Both the position numbers and the translations under genes were made by a program. 36,141 nt of DNA from Mycobacterium sp. E740. Lineage in GTDB: Bacteria; Actinomycetota; Actinomycetes; Mycobacteriales; Mycobacteriaceae. The notes under the pieces were generated by a model. It searched no databases. It saw only the letters and a list, made by a program, of their open reading frames with translations, and was not told where the DNA came from. Below, one piece after another: positions 17,517 to 25,369 of this stretch; the first letter of the stretch is position 1; each line of letters opens with the position of its first letter. Location: assembly GCF_001672895.1 (NCBI RefSeq), contig NZ_LZKP01000196.1, positions 1-36,141 on the forward strand, given 5' to 3'.

Positions 17517-19868
17517 ATGGCGAGCGAATTCAACGGCAGAATCGAACTCGACATCCGGGACTCCGAACCGGACTGGGGGCCGTACGCCGCACCGACCGCG
17601 CCGGAAGGCGCCCCCAACGTGCTTTACATCGTGTGGGACGACACCGGGATCGCGACCTGGGACTGTTTCGGTGGCCTGGTCGAGATGCCGACGATGAGCC
17701 GCATCGCCGAACGCGGTGTTCGATTGTCGCAGTTCCACACCACCGCGCTGTGCTCACCGACCAGGGCGTCGCTGCTGACCGGGTGCAACCCGACGACCGT
17801 GGGCATGGCGACTATCGAGGAGTTCACCGACGGCTTCCCCGGATGCAACGGACGGATCCCGTTCGACACCGCGCTGCTGCCGGAGGTACTGGCCGAGCAT
17901 GGTTACAACACCTACTGCGTCGGAAAGTGGCATCTCACACCGCTCGAGGAGTCCAATCTGGCTGCCACCAAACGACATTGGCCGCTGGCACGCGGTTTCG
18001 AACGGTTCTACGGATTCATGGGCGGCGAGACCGACCAGTGGTACCCCGACCTGGTCTACGACAACCATCCCGTGACGCCGCCGGGAACTCCGGAGGACGG
18101 TTACCATCTGTCAAAAGACCTGGCGGACAAGACGATCGAGTTCATCCGCGATGCGAAGGTCATCGCGCCCGACAAGCCGTGGTTCTCCTACGTCTGCCCC
18201 GGGGCCGGCCACGCGCCGCATCACGTCTTCAAGGAGTGGGCCGACCGGTACGCCGGCAAGTTCGACATGGGTTACGAGCGCTATCGCGAGATCGTGCTCG
18301 AGAAGCAGAAGGCGCTCGGCATCGTGCCCGCCGACACCGAGCTGTCTCCGATCAACCCGTACCGGGATGTCAAGGGCCCCAACGGGGAACCTTGGCCGGC
18401 CCAGGACACGGTGCGGCCCTGGGACGAGCTCGGAGACGACGAGAAGCGGGTCTTCGCCCGCATGGCCGAGGTGTTCGCAGGCTTCCTGTCGTACACCGAC
18501 GCTCAACTCGGGCGCATCCTGGACTACCTCGAAGCCTCGGGGCAACTGGACAACACGATCGTCGTCGTCATCTCCGACAACGGCGCGAGCGGTGAAGGTG
18601 GCCCCAACGGTTCGGTCAACGAGGTCAAGTTCTTCAACGGATACATCGACACCGTCGAGGAGAGCCTGCGCGTGCTCGACAACCTCGGGGGACCGGAGAC
18701 CTACAACCACTATCCGACCGGCTGGGCGATGGCGTTCGGCACGCCCTACAAGCTGTTCAAGCGGTACGCGTCGCATGAGGGCGGGATTGCCGACCCCGCG
18801 ATCATCTCCTGGCCCAACGGAATTGCCGCACACGGCGAAGTGCGAGACAACTACATCAACGTCTGCGATGTCACGCCGACGATCTACGAATTGCTCGGCA
18901 TCACCCCGCCGCAGACCGTCAAGGGAGTGCCGCAGAAACCCCTCGACGGCGTGAGCTTCAAACCGGTGCTTGCGGATGCGTCGGCGCAGACCGGCAAGCG
19001 CACGCAGTTCTACACGATGCTCGGGACCCGCGGTCTGTGGCACGACGGGTGGTTCGCCAACACGGTGCACGCCGCATCGCCCGCCGGGTGGTCGCACTTC
19101 GACAAGGACCGCTGGGAGCTGTTCCACATCGAGGCAGACCGCAGCCAGTGTCGCGACCTGGCTGCCGAGAACCCCGACAAACTCGAAGAACTCAAGGCGC
19201 TGTGGTTCGCCGAGGCCGACAAGTACAACGGGCTGCCGCTCGCCGACCTGAACATCTTCGAGACGATTTCCCGCTGGCGGCCCCACCTCGCAGGGCAGCG
19301 TGACTCGTATCTGTACTACGCGGGGACGGCCGATGTCGGCACGGGCGCCGCGGTCGAGATTCAGGGGCGGTCGTTCTCGGCGATGGCCGAGGTGACCGTC
19401 GACACCACCGGCGCTGAAGGTGTGGTGTTCAAACACGGTGGCGCACATGGCGGTCACGTGATGTTTTTGCAGGACGGTCGGCTGCACTACGTGTACAACT
19501 TCTTGGGCGAGAAGGAGCAGGTGCTGTCCTCGCCGGACGCGGTGCCGTTGGGTCCACACGTCTTCGGCGTCGCCTACATCCGCACCGGAACGGTGGCGGG
19601 CAGCCACACCCCGCTCGGCGACGCCGCGCTGTACGTCGACGACGAAGAGGTGGCGACGTTGACCGGGATGCAGGTGCATCCGGGGACGTTCGGCCTCGCG
19701 GGCGCCACCTTGAGCGTCGGCCGCAACACCGGTTCACCGGTCTCGCGCTCGTACAAGGCGCCGTTCCCGTTCACCGGCGGGACCATCGCCCAGGTGAACA
19801 TCGACGTCTCGGGCAAACCGTACGCGGACCTCGAACGGGAGTTCGCGCGCGCTTTCGCCAAGGACTGA
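17517..19868 (+). CDS. atsA: Sulfatase (arylsulfatase AtsA type)
   Basis: A 783-residue type I sulfatase of the alkaline-phosphatase superfamily. The formylglycine motif CSPTRAS places the Cys to be converted at residue 79, with Arg83 following. VWDDTG near residue 40 supplies metal-binding Asp residues, GKWH is the conserved Lys/His pair, and SDNGASGEGG near 360 gives the second metal site. After about residue 600 a beta-rich domain resembles a concanavalin-type sandwich. There is no signal peptide, so it should act in the cytoplasm. The length and sequence match mycobacterial AtsA (about 787 residues). The start is ATG 17517 with GAGG 6 nt upstream and -10-like TAATCT at 17474-17479. The next gene encodes the enzyme that would install formylglycine. 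The natural sulfate ester is unknown. Confidence 0.94.
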   Translation: MASEFNGRIELDIRDSEPDWGPYAAPTAPEGAPNVLYIVWDDTGIATWDCFGGLVEMPTMSRIAERGVRLSQFHTTALCSPTRASLLTGCNPTTVGMATIEEFTDGFPGCNGRIPFDTALLPEVLAEHGYNTYCVGKWHLTPLEESNLAATKRHWPLARGFERFYGFMGGETDQWYPDLVYDNHPVTPPGTPEDGYHLSKDLADKTIEFIRDAKVIAPDKPWFSYVCPGAGHAPHHVFKEWADRYAGKFDMGYERYREIVLEKQKALGIVPADTELSPINPYRDVKGPNGEPWPAQDTVRPWDELGDDEKRVFARMAEVFAGFLSYTDAQLGRILDYLEASGQLDNTIVVVISDNGASGEGGPNGSVNEVKFFNGYIDTVEESLRVLDNLGGPETYNHYPTGWAMAFGTPYKLFKRYASHEGGIADPAIISWPNGIAAHGEVRDNYINVCDVTPTIYELLGITPPQTVKGVPQKPLDGVSFKPVLADASAQTGKRTQFYTMLGTRGLWHDGWFANTVHAASPAGWSHFDKDRWELFHIEADRSQCRDLAAENPDKLEELKALWFAEADKYNGLPLADLNIFETISRWRPHLAGQRDSYLYYAGTADVGTGAAVEIQGRSFSAMAEVTVDTTGAEGVVFKHGGAHGGHVMFLQDGRLHYVYNFLGEKEQVLSSPDAVPLGPHVFGVAYIRTGTVAGSHTPLGDAALYVDDEEVATLTGMQVHPGTFGLAGATLSVGRNTGSPVSRSYKAPFPFTGGTIAQVNIDVSGKPYADLEREFARAFAKD

Positions 19869-19904
19869 ACGCCGCTCAGCGACTGATCGTCATACTCTGG
19901 CGGC

Positions 19905-20795
19905 ATGCTCACCGAGCTCGTCGAGCTGCCGGGCGGCTCCTTCCGAATGGGCTCGACCCGGTTCTATCCCGAAGAGGCGCCCGCGCACACCGTCGACGTG
20001 CCCGCGTTCGCCGTCGAGCGCCATCCCGTCACCAACGCGCAGTACGGAGAGTTCGTCGCCGCGACCGGCTACCGGACCGTCGCCGAAGAGCCCTTGGACC
20101 CCGGCCTGTACCCCGGCGCCGCACCGCAGGACCTCGTGCCGGGGGCGCTGGTGTTCACCCCGACACCCGGGCCCGTCGACCTGCGCGACTGGCGGCAGTG
20201 GTGGCAGTGGGTGCCCGGTGCCGACTGGCGTCACCCGGCGGGGCCGGGTGACGAGAACTGGAGTTTTGCCGACCGGCCCGACCACCCGGTCGTGCAGATC
20301 GCCTATCCCGACGCCGCGGCCTACGCCCGCTGGGCCGGACGCCGGCTGCCCACCGAGGCGGAATGGGAGTACGCGGCGCGCGGCGGCGCGGACACGACCT
20401 ATCCGTGGGGCGAGGAGGTGTCGCCCGGCGGCCGGCTGATGGCCAACACCTGGCAGGGCACCTTCCCGTATCGCAACACCGGTGCGAACGGCTGGGTGGG
20501 CACGTCGCCGGTCGGCACGTTTCCGCCGAACGGGTTCGGCTTGCTGGACATGATCGGCAACGTCTGGGAGTGGACGACCACCCGGTTCTCGGCGCACCAT
20601 CGCCTCGGCGGAACGGTCACGGCGTGCTGCGCGCCGAGCGGCCCCGCGGACCCGACGGTCAACCAGACGCTCAAAGGGGGATCGCATCTGTGCGCGCCGG
20701 AGTACTGCCACCGCTACCGGCCGGCGGCCCGCTCTCCGCAGTCGCAGGACAGCGCGACCACCCACATCGGCTTCCGCTGCGTGGCTGACCTCTGA
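19905..20795 (+). CDS. Formylglycine-generating enzyme (FGE/SUMF1 family)
   Basis: A 296-residue FGE-sulfatase domain protein. It converts the Cys in the sulfatase CxPxR motif to formylglycine in a copper-dependent oxidation. The copper-binding cysteines are at 263 and 268 (GGSHLCAPEYCHRY); RLPTEAEWEYAARGG near residue 148 and the GNVWEWT motif near 220 are further hallmarks. Its length is close to the mycobacterial homologue used in aldehyde-tag work. It lies 36 bp after the sulfatase gene. TACTCT at 19893-19898 ends 6 nt before the ATG and no Shine-Dalgarno is present, so it may have its own leaderless transcript as well as read-through from atsA. Confidence 0.95.
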   Translation: MLTELVELPGGSFRMGSTRFYPEEAPAHTVDVPAFAVERHPVTNAQYGEFVAATGYRTVAEEPLDPGLYPGAAPQDLVPGALVFTPTPGPVDLRDWRQWWQWVPGADWRHPAGPGDENWSFADRPDHPVVQIAYPDAAAYARWAGRRLPTEAEWEYAARGGADTTYPWGEEVSPGGRLMANTWQGTFPYRNTGANGWVGTSPVGTFPPNGFGLLDMIGNVWEWTTTRFSAHHRLGGTVTACCAPSGPADPTVNQTLKGGSHLCAPEYCHRYRPAARSPQSQDSATTHIGFRCVADL

Positions 20796-20805
20796 GCTGC
20801 CAGAT

Positions 20806-20873
20806 CACAATGTCGGTCTGAGAGCGATGCCGTGGATATATAGGCGCGACGCCGCTCTCAGCGCGACATTGTG
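20806..20873. repeat. 21-bp inverted repeat with 26-nt loop after the FGE gene
   Basis: The left arm 20806-20826 reads CACAATGTCG-GT-CTGAGAGCG. The right arm 20853-20873 is its reverse complement, CGCTCTCAG-CG-CGACATTGTG, with only the central dinucleotide differing (19 of 21 matches). The loop 20827-20852 contains GTGGATATATAGG and a small GGCG-CGA-CGCC hairpin. It begins 10 bp after the FGE stop and ends 17 bp before the rplN -35. There is no T-tract after the right arm, so it is not a standard terminator. It could be a dispersed palindromic (REP/MITE-like) element, an mRNA 3'-end stabiliser or a protein-binding site. Confidence 0.85.
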
Positions 20874-20890
20874 TCGGCGGGCGAGCGAAT

Positions 20891-20919
20891 TTGGTTTCCC
20901 GCAGGTCGTCCCATAGAAT
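20891..20919 (+). promoter_or_regulatory. spc operon (rplN) promoter
   Basis: TTGGTT at 20891-20896 and TAGAAT at 20914-20919 are separated by exactly 17 bp, a good SigA-type promoter and the clearest in the window. Transcription should start near 20926, giving a leader of about 124 nt before rplN. It explains how the spc operon is expressed although the S10 operon terminates at 17399. Confidence 0.75.
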
Positions 20920-21049
20920 CAGGCGGTTGCCTTGGGCAGACCTCGGCCAGCCGTTCCGGCAGGCCCCGCGTGCTCTTCGGTGACAGCAAGACCGCGCACG
21001 TCCAGGTCGGTATCTGGCGTGCATACAAATACCAGGTCGAGGAGATCGA

Positions 21050-21418
21050 GTGATTCAGCAGGAATCGCGGCTGAAGGTCGCCGACAACACGGGCGCCAAG
21101 GAGATCTTGTGCATCCGTGTACTCGGCGGCTCGTCGCGACGCTATGCCGGCATCGGCGATGTCATCGTGGCGACGGTCAAAGACGCCATCCCCGGCGGCA
21201 ACGTCAAGCGCGGTGATGTGGTCAAGGCCGTCATCGTCCGCACGGTCAAGGAGCGCCGCCGCGCCGACGGCAGCTACATCAAGTTCGACGAGAACGCCGC
21301 CGTCATCATCAAGCCCGACAACGATCCGCGTGGCACGCGCATCTTCGGCCCGGTCGGCCGCGAACTGCGTGAGAAGCGCTTCATGAAGATCGTCTCGCTC
21401 GCTCCGGAGGTGTTGTAG
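21050..21418 (+). CDS. rplN: Ribosomal protein uL14
   Basis: A 122-residue L14 ([17 protein letters not shown] start; [17 protein letters not shown] middle; [16 protein letters not shown] end). It contacts L19 and the 30S subunit in bridge B8 and binds the RsfS silencing factor. The start is GTG 21050 with GAGGAG 4-9 nt upstream. The stop of a short upstream frame overlaps this GTG (GTGA). It is the first gene of the spc operon; rplX begins immediately after its stop. Confidence 0.97.
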   Translation: MIQQESRLKVADNTGAKEILCIRVLGGSSRRYAGIGDVIVATVKDAIPGGNVKRGDVVKAVIVRTVKERRRADGSYIKFDENAAVIIKPDNDPRGTRIFGPVGRELREKRFMKIVSLAPEVL

Positions 21419-21736
21419 ATGAAGGTCCACAAGGGCGACACCGTCCTCGTCATCTCCGGGAAGGACAAGGGCGCCAAGGGCAAGGTGCTGGTCGCCTACC
21501 CGGCCCGCAACAAAGTGCTCGTCGAGGGCGTCAACCGGATCAAGAAGCACACGGCGGTGTCGAGCAACGAGCGCGGCGCACAGTCCGGCGGCATCGTCAC
21601 CCAGGAGGCGCCGATCGACGTCTCCAACGTGATGGTCGTCGACTCCGACGGCAAGCCCACCCGCATCGGGTACCGGGTTGACGACGAGAGCGGCAAGAAG
21701 GTCCGCATCGCCAAGACCAACGGCAAGGACATCTGA
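21419..21736 (+). CDS. rplX: Ribosomal protein uL24
   Basis: A 105-residue L24 with the N-terminal KOW motif ([21 protein letters not shown]) and the following EGVNRIKKH. It is an assembly initiator of the 50S subunit near the tunnel exit. The ATG abuts the rplN stop and the stop overlaps rplE by one base. Confidence 0.97.
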   Translation: MKVHKGDTVLVISGKDKGAKGKVLVAYPARNKVLVEGVNRIKKHTAVSSNERGAQSGGIVTQEAPIDVSNVMVVDSDGKPTRIGYRVDDESGKKVRIAKTNGKDI

Positions 21737-22308
21737 TGACTACCACCGAAGGCTCCGTGAAGTCCCTCCCGCGCCTCAAACAGCGCTACCGCGAAGAGAT
21801 CCGTGACTCGCTCCAGAAAGAGTTCGGCTACGGCAACGTCATGCAGATCCCGGGCGTCGTCAAGGTCGTCGTCAACATGGGCGTGGGTGACGCTGCCCGC
21901 GACGCCAAGCTGATCAACGGCGCGGTCAACGATCTCGCGCTGATCACCGGCCAGAAGCCGGAGATCCGCCGCGCGCGCAAGTCGATCGCACAGTTCAAGC
22001 TGCGCGAGGGCATGCCGATCGGTGCGCGGGTCACGCTGCGGGGCGACCGCATGTGGGAGTTCCTCGACCGGCTGATCTCCATTGCGCTGCCGCGTATCCG
22101 CGACTTCCGCGGGCTCTCGCCCAAGCAGTTCGACGGTACGGGCAACTACACCTTCGGCCTGACCGAGCAGTCGGTGTTCCACGAGATCGACGTGGACTCG
22201 ATCGACCGTCCCCGCGGCATGGACATCACCGTCGTCACCACGGCGACGACCGACGACGAAGGACGAGCGCTGCTGCGGGCGCTGGGCTTTCCGTTCAAGG
22301 AGAACTGA
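21736..22308 (+). CDS. rplE: Ribosomal protein uL5
   Basis: A 190-residue L5 with the conserved [18 protein letters not shown] and [20 protein letters not shown] segments (here [17 protein letters not shown]). It binds 5S rRNA in the central protuberance. The start is ATG 21736 in TGATG overlap with rplX. The short N-terminal extension is normal for mycobacteria. Confidence 0.97.
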   Translation: MTTTEGSVKSLPRLKQRYREEIRDSLQKEFGYGNVMQIPGVVKVVVNMGVGDAARDAKLINGAVNDLALITGQKPEIRRARKSIAQFKLREGMPIGARVTLRGDRMWEFLDRLISIALPRIRDFRGLSPKQFDGTGNYTFGLTEQSVFHEIDVDSIDRPRGMDITVVTTATTDDEGRALLRALGFPFKEN

Positions 22309-22311
22309 GCA

Positions 22312-22497
22312 ATGGCAAAGAAGGCACTGGTCAATAAGGCCAACAAGAAGCCGAAGTTCAAGGTGCGCGCCTACACCCGCTGCCAGCGCTGCGGCCGCCC
22401 CCACGCCGTCTTCCGCAAGTTCGGCCTGTGCCGGATCTGCCTGCGCGAGATGGCCCACGCCGGCGAACTGCCCGGTGTGCAGAAGAGCAGCTGGTAA
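22312..22497 (+). CDS. rpsN1: Ribosomal protein uS14, zinc-binding type
   Basis: A 61-residue S14 of the short, zinc-containing (type Z) form: Cys24, Cys27, Cys40 and Cys43 form the two CxxC pairs. Mycobacteria also carry a zinc-free S14 elsewhere that replaces it when zinc is scarce, so this is the zinc-replete version. The symbol rpsZ is also used. The start is 3 bp after rplE. The 96 bp after it, before rpsH, hold only the rpsH ribosome-binding site and no gene. Confidence 0.97.
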   Translation: MAKKALVNKANKKPKFKVRAYTRCQRCGRPHAVFRKFGLCRICLREMAHAGELPGVQKSSW

Positions 22498-22593
22498 TCC
22501 AGCCCCGCCAGACCAAGCCCGACCAGACCAACCAAACAGGTTGCGGCAGGCCCGAAGACCGGGAACCACCGCGAGAAAGGTGAGCCGGCTGTC

Positions 22594-22992
22594 ATGACCA
22601 TGACGGACCCGATCGCAGACTTCTTGACCCGTCTGCGCAACGCCAATTCGGCGTATCACGACGAGGTGACGCTGCCCCACTCCAAGATCAAGGCCAACAT
22701 CGCCGAGATCCTGAAGAAGGAAGGCTACATCGCCGACTACCGCACCGAGGATGCCCGCGTGGGCAAATCGCTTGTGGTGCAGCTGAAGTACGGTCCCAGT
22801 CGGGAGCGGAGCATCGCCGGCCTGCGCCGCGTGTCCAAGCCCGGTCTGCGCGTGTACGCGAAATCCACCAACCTGCCGCGGGTGCTGGGTGGCCTCGGCG
22901 TGGCGATCATCTCCACGTCGTCGGGCCTGCGCACCGACCGCCAGGCGGCCCAAGAGGGCGTGGGCGGCGAAGTCCTCGCATACGTGTGGTGA
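22594..22992 (+). CDS. rpsH: Ribosomal protein uS8
   Basis: A 132-residue S8 ([17 protein letters not shown] start; [26 protein letters not shown] end). It binds 16S helix 21 and in E. coli represses the spc operon. The start is ATG 22594 with AAAGGTGAG 12-20 nt upstream; ATG 22600 is an alternative two codons later. Confidence 0.97.
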   Translation: MTMTDPIADFLTRLRNANSAYHDEVTLPHSKIKANIAEILKKEGYIADYRTEDARVGKSLVVQLKYGPSRERSIAGLRRVSKPGLRVYAKSTNLPRVLGGLGVAIISTSSGLRTDRQAAQEGVGGEVLAYVW

Positions 22993-23007
22993 GGGAGGTT
23001 TAGAGAT

Positions 23008-23547
23008 ATGTCGCGTATTGGAAAGCAACCGGTTCCGGTTCCCGCCGGGGTCGACGTGTCGATCGACGGGCAGAACGTGTCGGTCAAGGGGCCCAAGGGC
23101 ACCCTGGAGCTGGCGGTCGCCGAGCCGATCAAGGTGGCCCGCGACGACGACGGCGCCATCCTGGTGACGCGTCCCGACGACGAGCGGCGCAGCCGTTCGC
23201 TGCACGGGCTGTCGCGCACGCTGGTCGCCAATCTCATCACCGGTGTCACCGAGGGGTACACCACGAAGATGGAGATCTTCGGCGTCGGTTACCGCGTGCA
23301 GCTCAAGGGATCCACGCTGGAGTTCGCGCTCGGCTACAGCCACCCCGTCGTCATCAACGCCCCCGAGGGCGTGACGTTCGCGGTGGAGACACCCACGAAG
23401 TTCTCGATCTCCGGTATCGACAAGCAGAAGGTCGGCCAGATCGCGGCCAACATCCGCCGCCTGCGGAAGAGCGACCCCTACAAGGGTAAGGGCATCCGCT
23501 ACGAGGGTGAGCAGATCCGCCGCAAGGTCGGAAAGACAGGTAAGTAG
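23008..23547 (+). CDS. rplF: Ribosomal protein uL6
   Basis: A 179-residue L6 with the twin L6 folds: [18 protein letters not shown] at the start and the C-terminal signature [18 protein letters not shown]. It binds 23S helix 97 near the GTPase centre. GGGAGG lies 10-15 nt before the ATG. Confidence 0.97.
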   Translation: MSRIGKQPVPVPAGVDVSIDGQNVSVKGPKGTLELAVAEPIKVARDDDGAILVTRPDDERRSRSLHGLSRTLVANLITGVTEGYTTKMEIFGVGYRVQLKGSTLEFALGYSHPVVINAPEGVTFAVETPTKFSISGIDKQKVGQIAANIRRLRKSDPYKGKGIRYEGEQIRRKVGKTGK

Positions 23548-23549
23548 GC

Positions 23550-23966
23550 ATGGCTGCTACGACAAAAGACTCGGCTGCGCCCTCGACGCGCAAGCCCGTG
23601 GGGCAGAACATCTCCGAGACCCGGCGGGTGGCGCGGTTGCGTCGGCACGCCCGGTTGCGCAAGAAGATCTCGGGAACGGCCGACGTGCCGCGCCTGGTGG
23701 TCAACCGTTCGTCGCGGCACATCCACGTGCAGCTGGTGAACGACCTGGAGGGCACGACGCTCGCGGCGGCATCTTCCATCGAGGCCGACGTGCGCGCGGT
23801 CGACGGCGACAAGACGGCCCACAGCGTGCGGGTCGGTCAGCTGATCGCCGAGCGCGCGAAGGCCGCAGGTATCGACAAGGTCGTGTTCGACCGCGGTGGC
23901 TACACCTACGGTGGACGGATCGCGGCGCTGGCCGATGCGGCGCGTGAAGGTGGGCTGGACTTCTAG
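23550..23966 (+). CDS. rplR: Ribosomal protein uL18
   Basis: A 138-residue L18 with an N-terminal basic extension and the core [21 protein letters not shown] segment (here [17 protein letters not shown]), ending [26 protein letters not shown]. It binds 5S rRNA together with L5. It starts 2 bp after rplF. A possible 11-codon frame begins directly after its stop (see findings). Confidence 0.97.
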   Translation: MAATTKDSAAPSTRKPVGQNISETRRVARLRRHARLRKKISGTADVPRLVVNRSSRHIHVQLVNDLEGTTLAAASSIEADVRAVDGDKTAHSVRVGQLIAERAKAAGIDKVVFDRGGYTYGGRIAALADAAREGGLDF

Positions 23967-24001
23967 ATGACGAACGTGAACAAGATGGGAAGGACTGCAT
24001 G

Positions 24002-24664
24002 ATGGCCGAACAGGCAACTGCCGGCGGCCCCTCGGACGGCCGTGGCTCGCGGGGTGACCGCGACGGGCGTGGCCGCCGCGATGACCGTGGTGGCCGTGGC
24101 CGCGACGGCGGCGACAAGAGCAACTACCTCGAGCGCGTCGTCTCGATCAACCGCGTCTCGAAGGTGGTCAAGGGCGGCCGCCGCTTCAGCTTCACCGCGC
24201 TGGTGATCGTGGGCGACGGCAAAGGCATGGTCGGCGTCGGCTACGGCAAGGCCAAGGAAGTTCCGGCCGCCATCGCCAAAGGCGTCGAAGAGGCCCGCAA
24301 GAACTTCTTCCGCGTGCCGCTCATCGGCGGCACCGTCACCCATCCCGTGCAGGGCGAGGCCGCTGCCGGTGTGGTGATGTTGCGGCCGGCCAGTCCCGGT
24401 ACCGGTGTGATCGCCGGCGGCGCCGCGCGCGCGGTGCTGGAATGCGCTGGCGTGCACGACATCCTGGCCAAGTCGTTGGGCAGCGACAATGCGATCAACG
24501 TGGTGCATGCCACCGTCGCCGCGCTGAAGCTGCTGCAGCGTCCAGAAGAGGTCGCGGCCCGGCGTGGGTTGCCGATCGAAGATGTGGCGCCCGCCGGCAT
24601 GCTGCGGGCGCGCCGAGAGGCCGAGGCGCTTGCCGCGTCGGCCGCGCGTGAAGGGTCGGCATAG
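24002..24664 (+). CDS. rpsE: Ribosomal protein uS5
   Basis: A 220-residue S5. An Arg/Gly/Asp-rich N-terminal extension (about residues 10-38) precedes the conserved domain [20 protein letters not shown], and [21 protein letters not shown] is the central signature. S5 controls decoding accuracy, and mutations in it cause spectinomycin resistance. I chose ATG 24002 because MAEQ is the usual mycobacterial start; ATG 23999 directly before it would add one Met. GGGAAGGA 7-14 nt upstream serves either. Confidence 0.97.
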   Translation: MAEQATAGGPSDGRGSRGDRDGRGRRDDRGGRGRDGGDKSNYLERVVSINRVSKVVKGGRRFSFTALVIVGDGKGMVGVGYGKAKEVPAAIAKGVEEARKNFFRVPLIGGTVTHPVQGEAAAGVVMLRPASPGTGVIAGGAARAVLECAGVHDILAKSLGSDNAINVVHATVAALKLLQRPEEVAARRGLPIEDVAPAGMLRARREAEALAASAAREGSA

Positions 24665-24667
24665 ACC

Positions 24668-24847
24668 ATGGCAGAACTCAAGATCACCCAGGTGCGCAGC
24701 ACCATCGGGGCGCGCTGGCGGCAGCGGGAGAGCCTGCGGTCGTTGGGGCTGCGCAAGATTCGTCAGTCTGTCGTCCGCGAGGACAACGCGCAGACGCGTG
24801 GTCTGATCAAGACCGTGCATCACCTCGTCACGGTTGAGGAGGTCTAG
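24668..24847 (+). CDS. rpmD: Ribosomal protein uL30
   Basis: A 59-residue protein, [20 protein letters not shown] at the start and [15 protein letters not shown] in the middle, matching bacterial L30 throughout. It sits between rpsE (3 bp gap) and rplO (4 bp gap), the standard place for L30 in spc operons. L30 is a small 50S protein on the surface near the central protuberance. Confidence 0.97.
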   Translation: MAELKITQVRSTIGARWRQRESLRSLGLRKIRQSVVREDNAQTRGLIKTVHHLVTVEEV

Positions 24848-24851
24848 AACG

Positions 24852-25295
24852 ATGACGCCGATCAAGCTTCACGACCTGAGGCCGGCCCCCGGCTCGAAGA
24901 CCGCCAAGACCCGCGTCGGTCGCGGTGAGGGCTCCAAGGGCAAGACTGCGGGCCGCGGCACCAAGGGCACCAAGGCCCGCAAGAACGTCCCCGCGACGTT
25001 CGAGGGCGGTCAGATGCCGATCCACATGCGGCTGCCCAAGCTGAAGGGCTTCCGCAACCGGTTCCGCACCGAGTACGAGGTCGTCAATGTCGGCGACATC
25101 AACAAGCTGTTCCCCGAGGGCGGCGACGTCGGTGTCGACGAGCTGGTGGCCGCGGGCGCGGTGCGCAAGAACACGTTGGTGAAGGTGCTCGGCGACGGCA
25201 AGCTCACCGTGCAGGTGAACGTCACCGCGCACAAGTTCAGCGGCAGCGCACGCGAGAAGATCTCCGCCGCAGGCGGTTGCGCGACCGAGCTCTGA
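24852..25295 (+). CDS. rplO: Ribosomal protein uL15
   Basis: A 147-residue L15 with the Gly/Lys-rich N terminus ([21 protein letters not shown]) that threads into 23S rRNA and the signature region [16 protein letters not shown] set the start at ATG 24852, 4 bp after rpmD, although the frame is open 18 bp further into rpmD. It is the last gene of the spc operon here; secY, its usual follower, is about 5 kb away beyond sppA and the methyltransferases. The 74 bp after it contain no clear terminator. Confidence 0.97.
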   Translation: MTPIKLHDLRPAPGSKTAKTRVGRGEGSKGKTAGRGTKGTKARKNVPATFEGGQMPIHMRLPKLKGFRNRFRTEYEVVNVGDINKLFPEGGDVGVDELVAAGAVRKNTLVKVLGDGKLTVQVNVTAHKFSGSAREKISAAGGCATEL

Positions 25296-25369
25296 TCCTT
25301 CGGCCCGCCGCGCCGGGCTGCGCTCGCCGCACCCGGGGCTACGCAACCGGCGGTCGGTAGGCTCGGGGG

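Noticed and set aside
18111..19679. 522-codon minus-strand frame opposite atsA
   Set aside because: It has shadow composition (Val/Arg/His/Asp-rich) and no motifs, and the plus-strand sulfatase is certain.
22498..22593. Short AGACCAA-like repeats in the rpsN1-rpsH gap
   Set aside because: The repeats are only 7 bp, irregular and not symmetric; the gap otherwise holds just the rpsH ribosome-binding site.
21496..23343. 615-codon open frame on the minus strand opposite rplX-rplF
   Set aside because: It is antisense to five ribosomal protein genes and has no recognisable domain.
25302..25320. GC-rich stem (GCCCG/CGGGC) after rplO
   Set aside because: The stem is 5 bp with no T-tract, so I do not call it a terminator.
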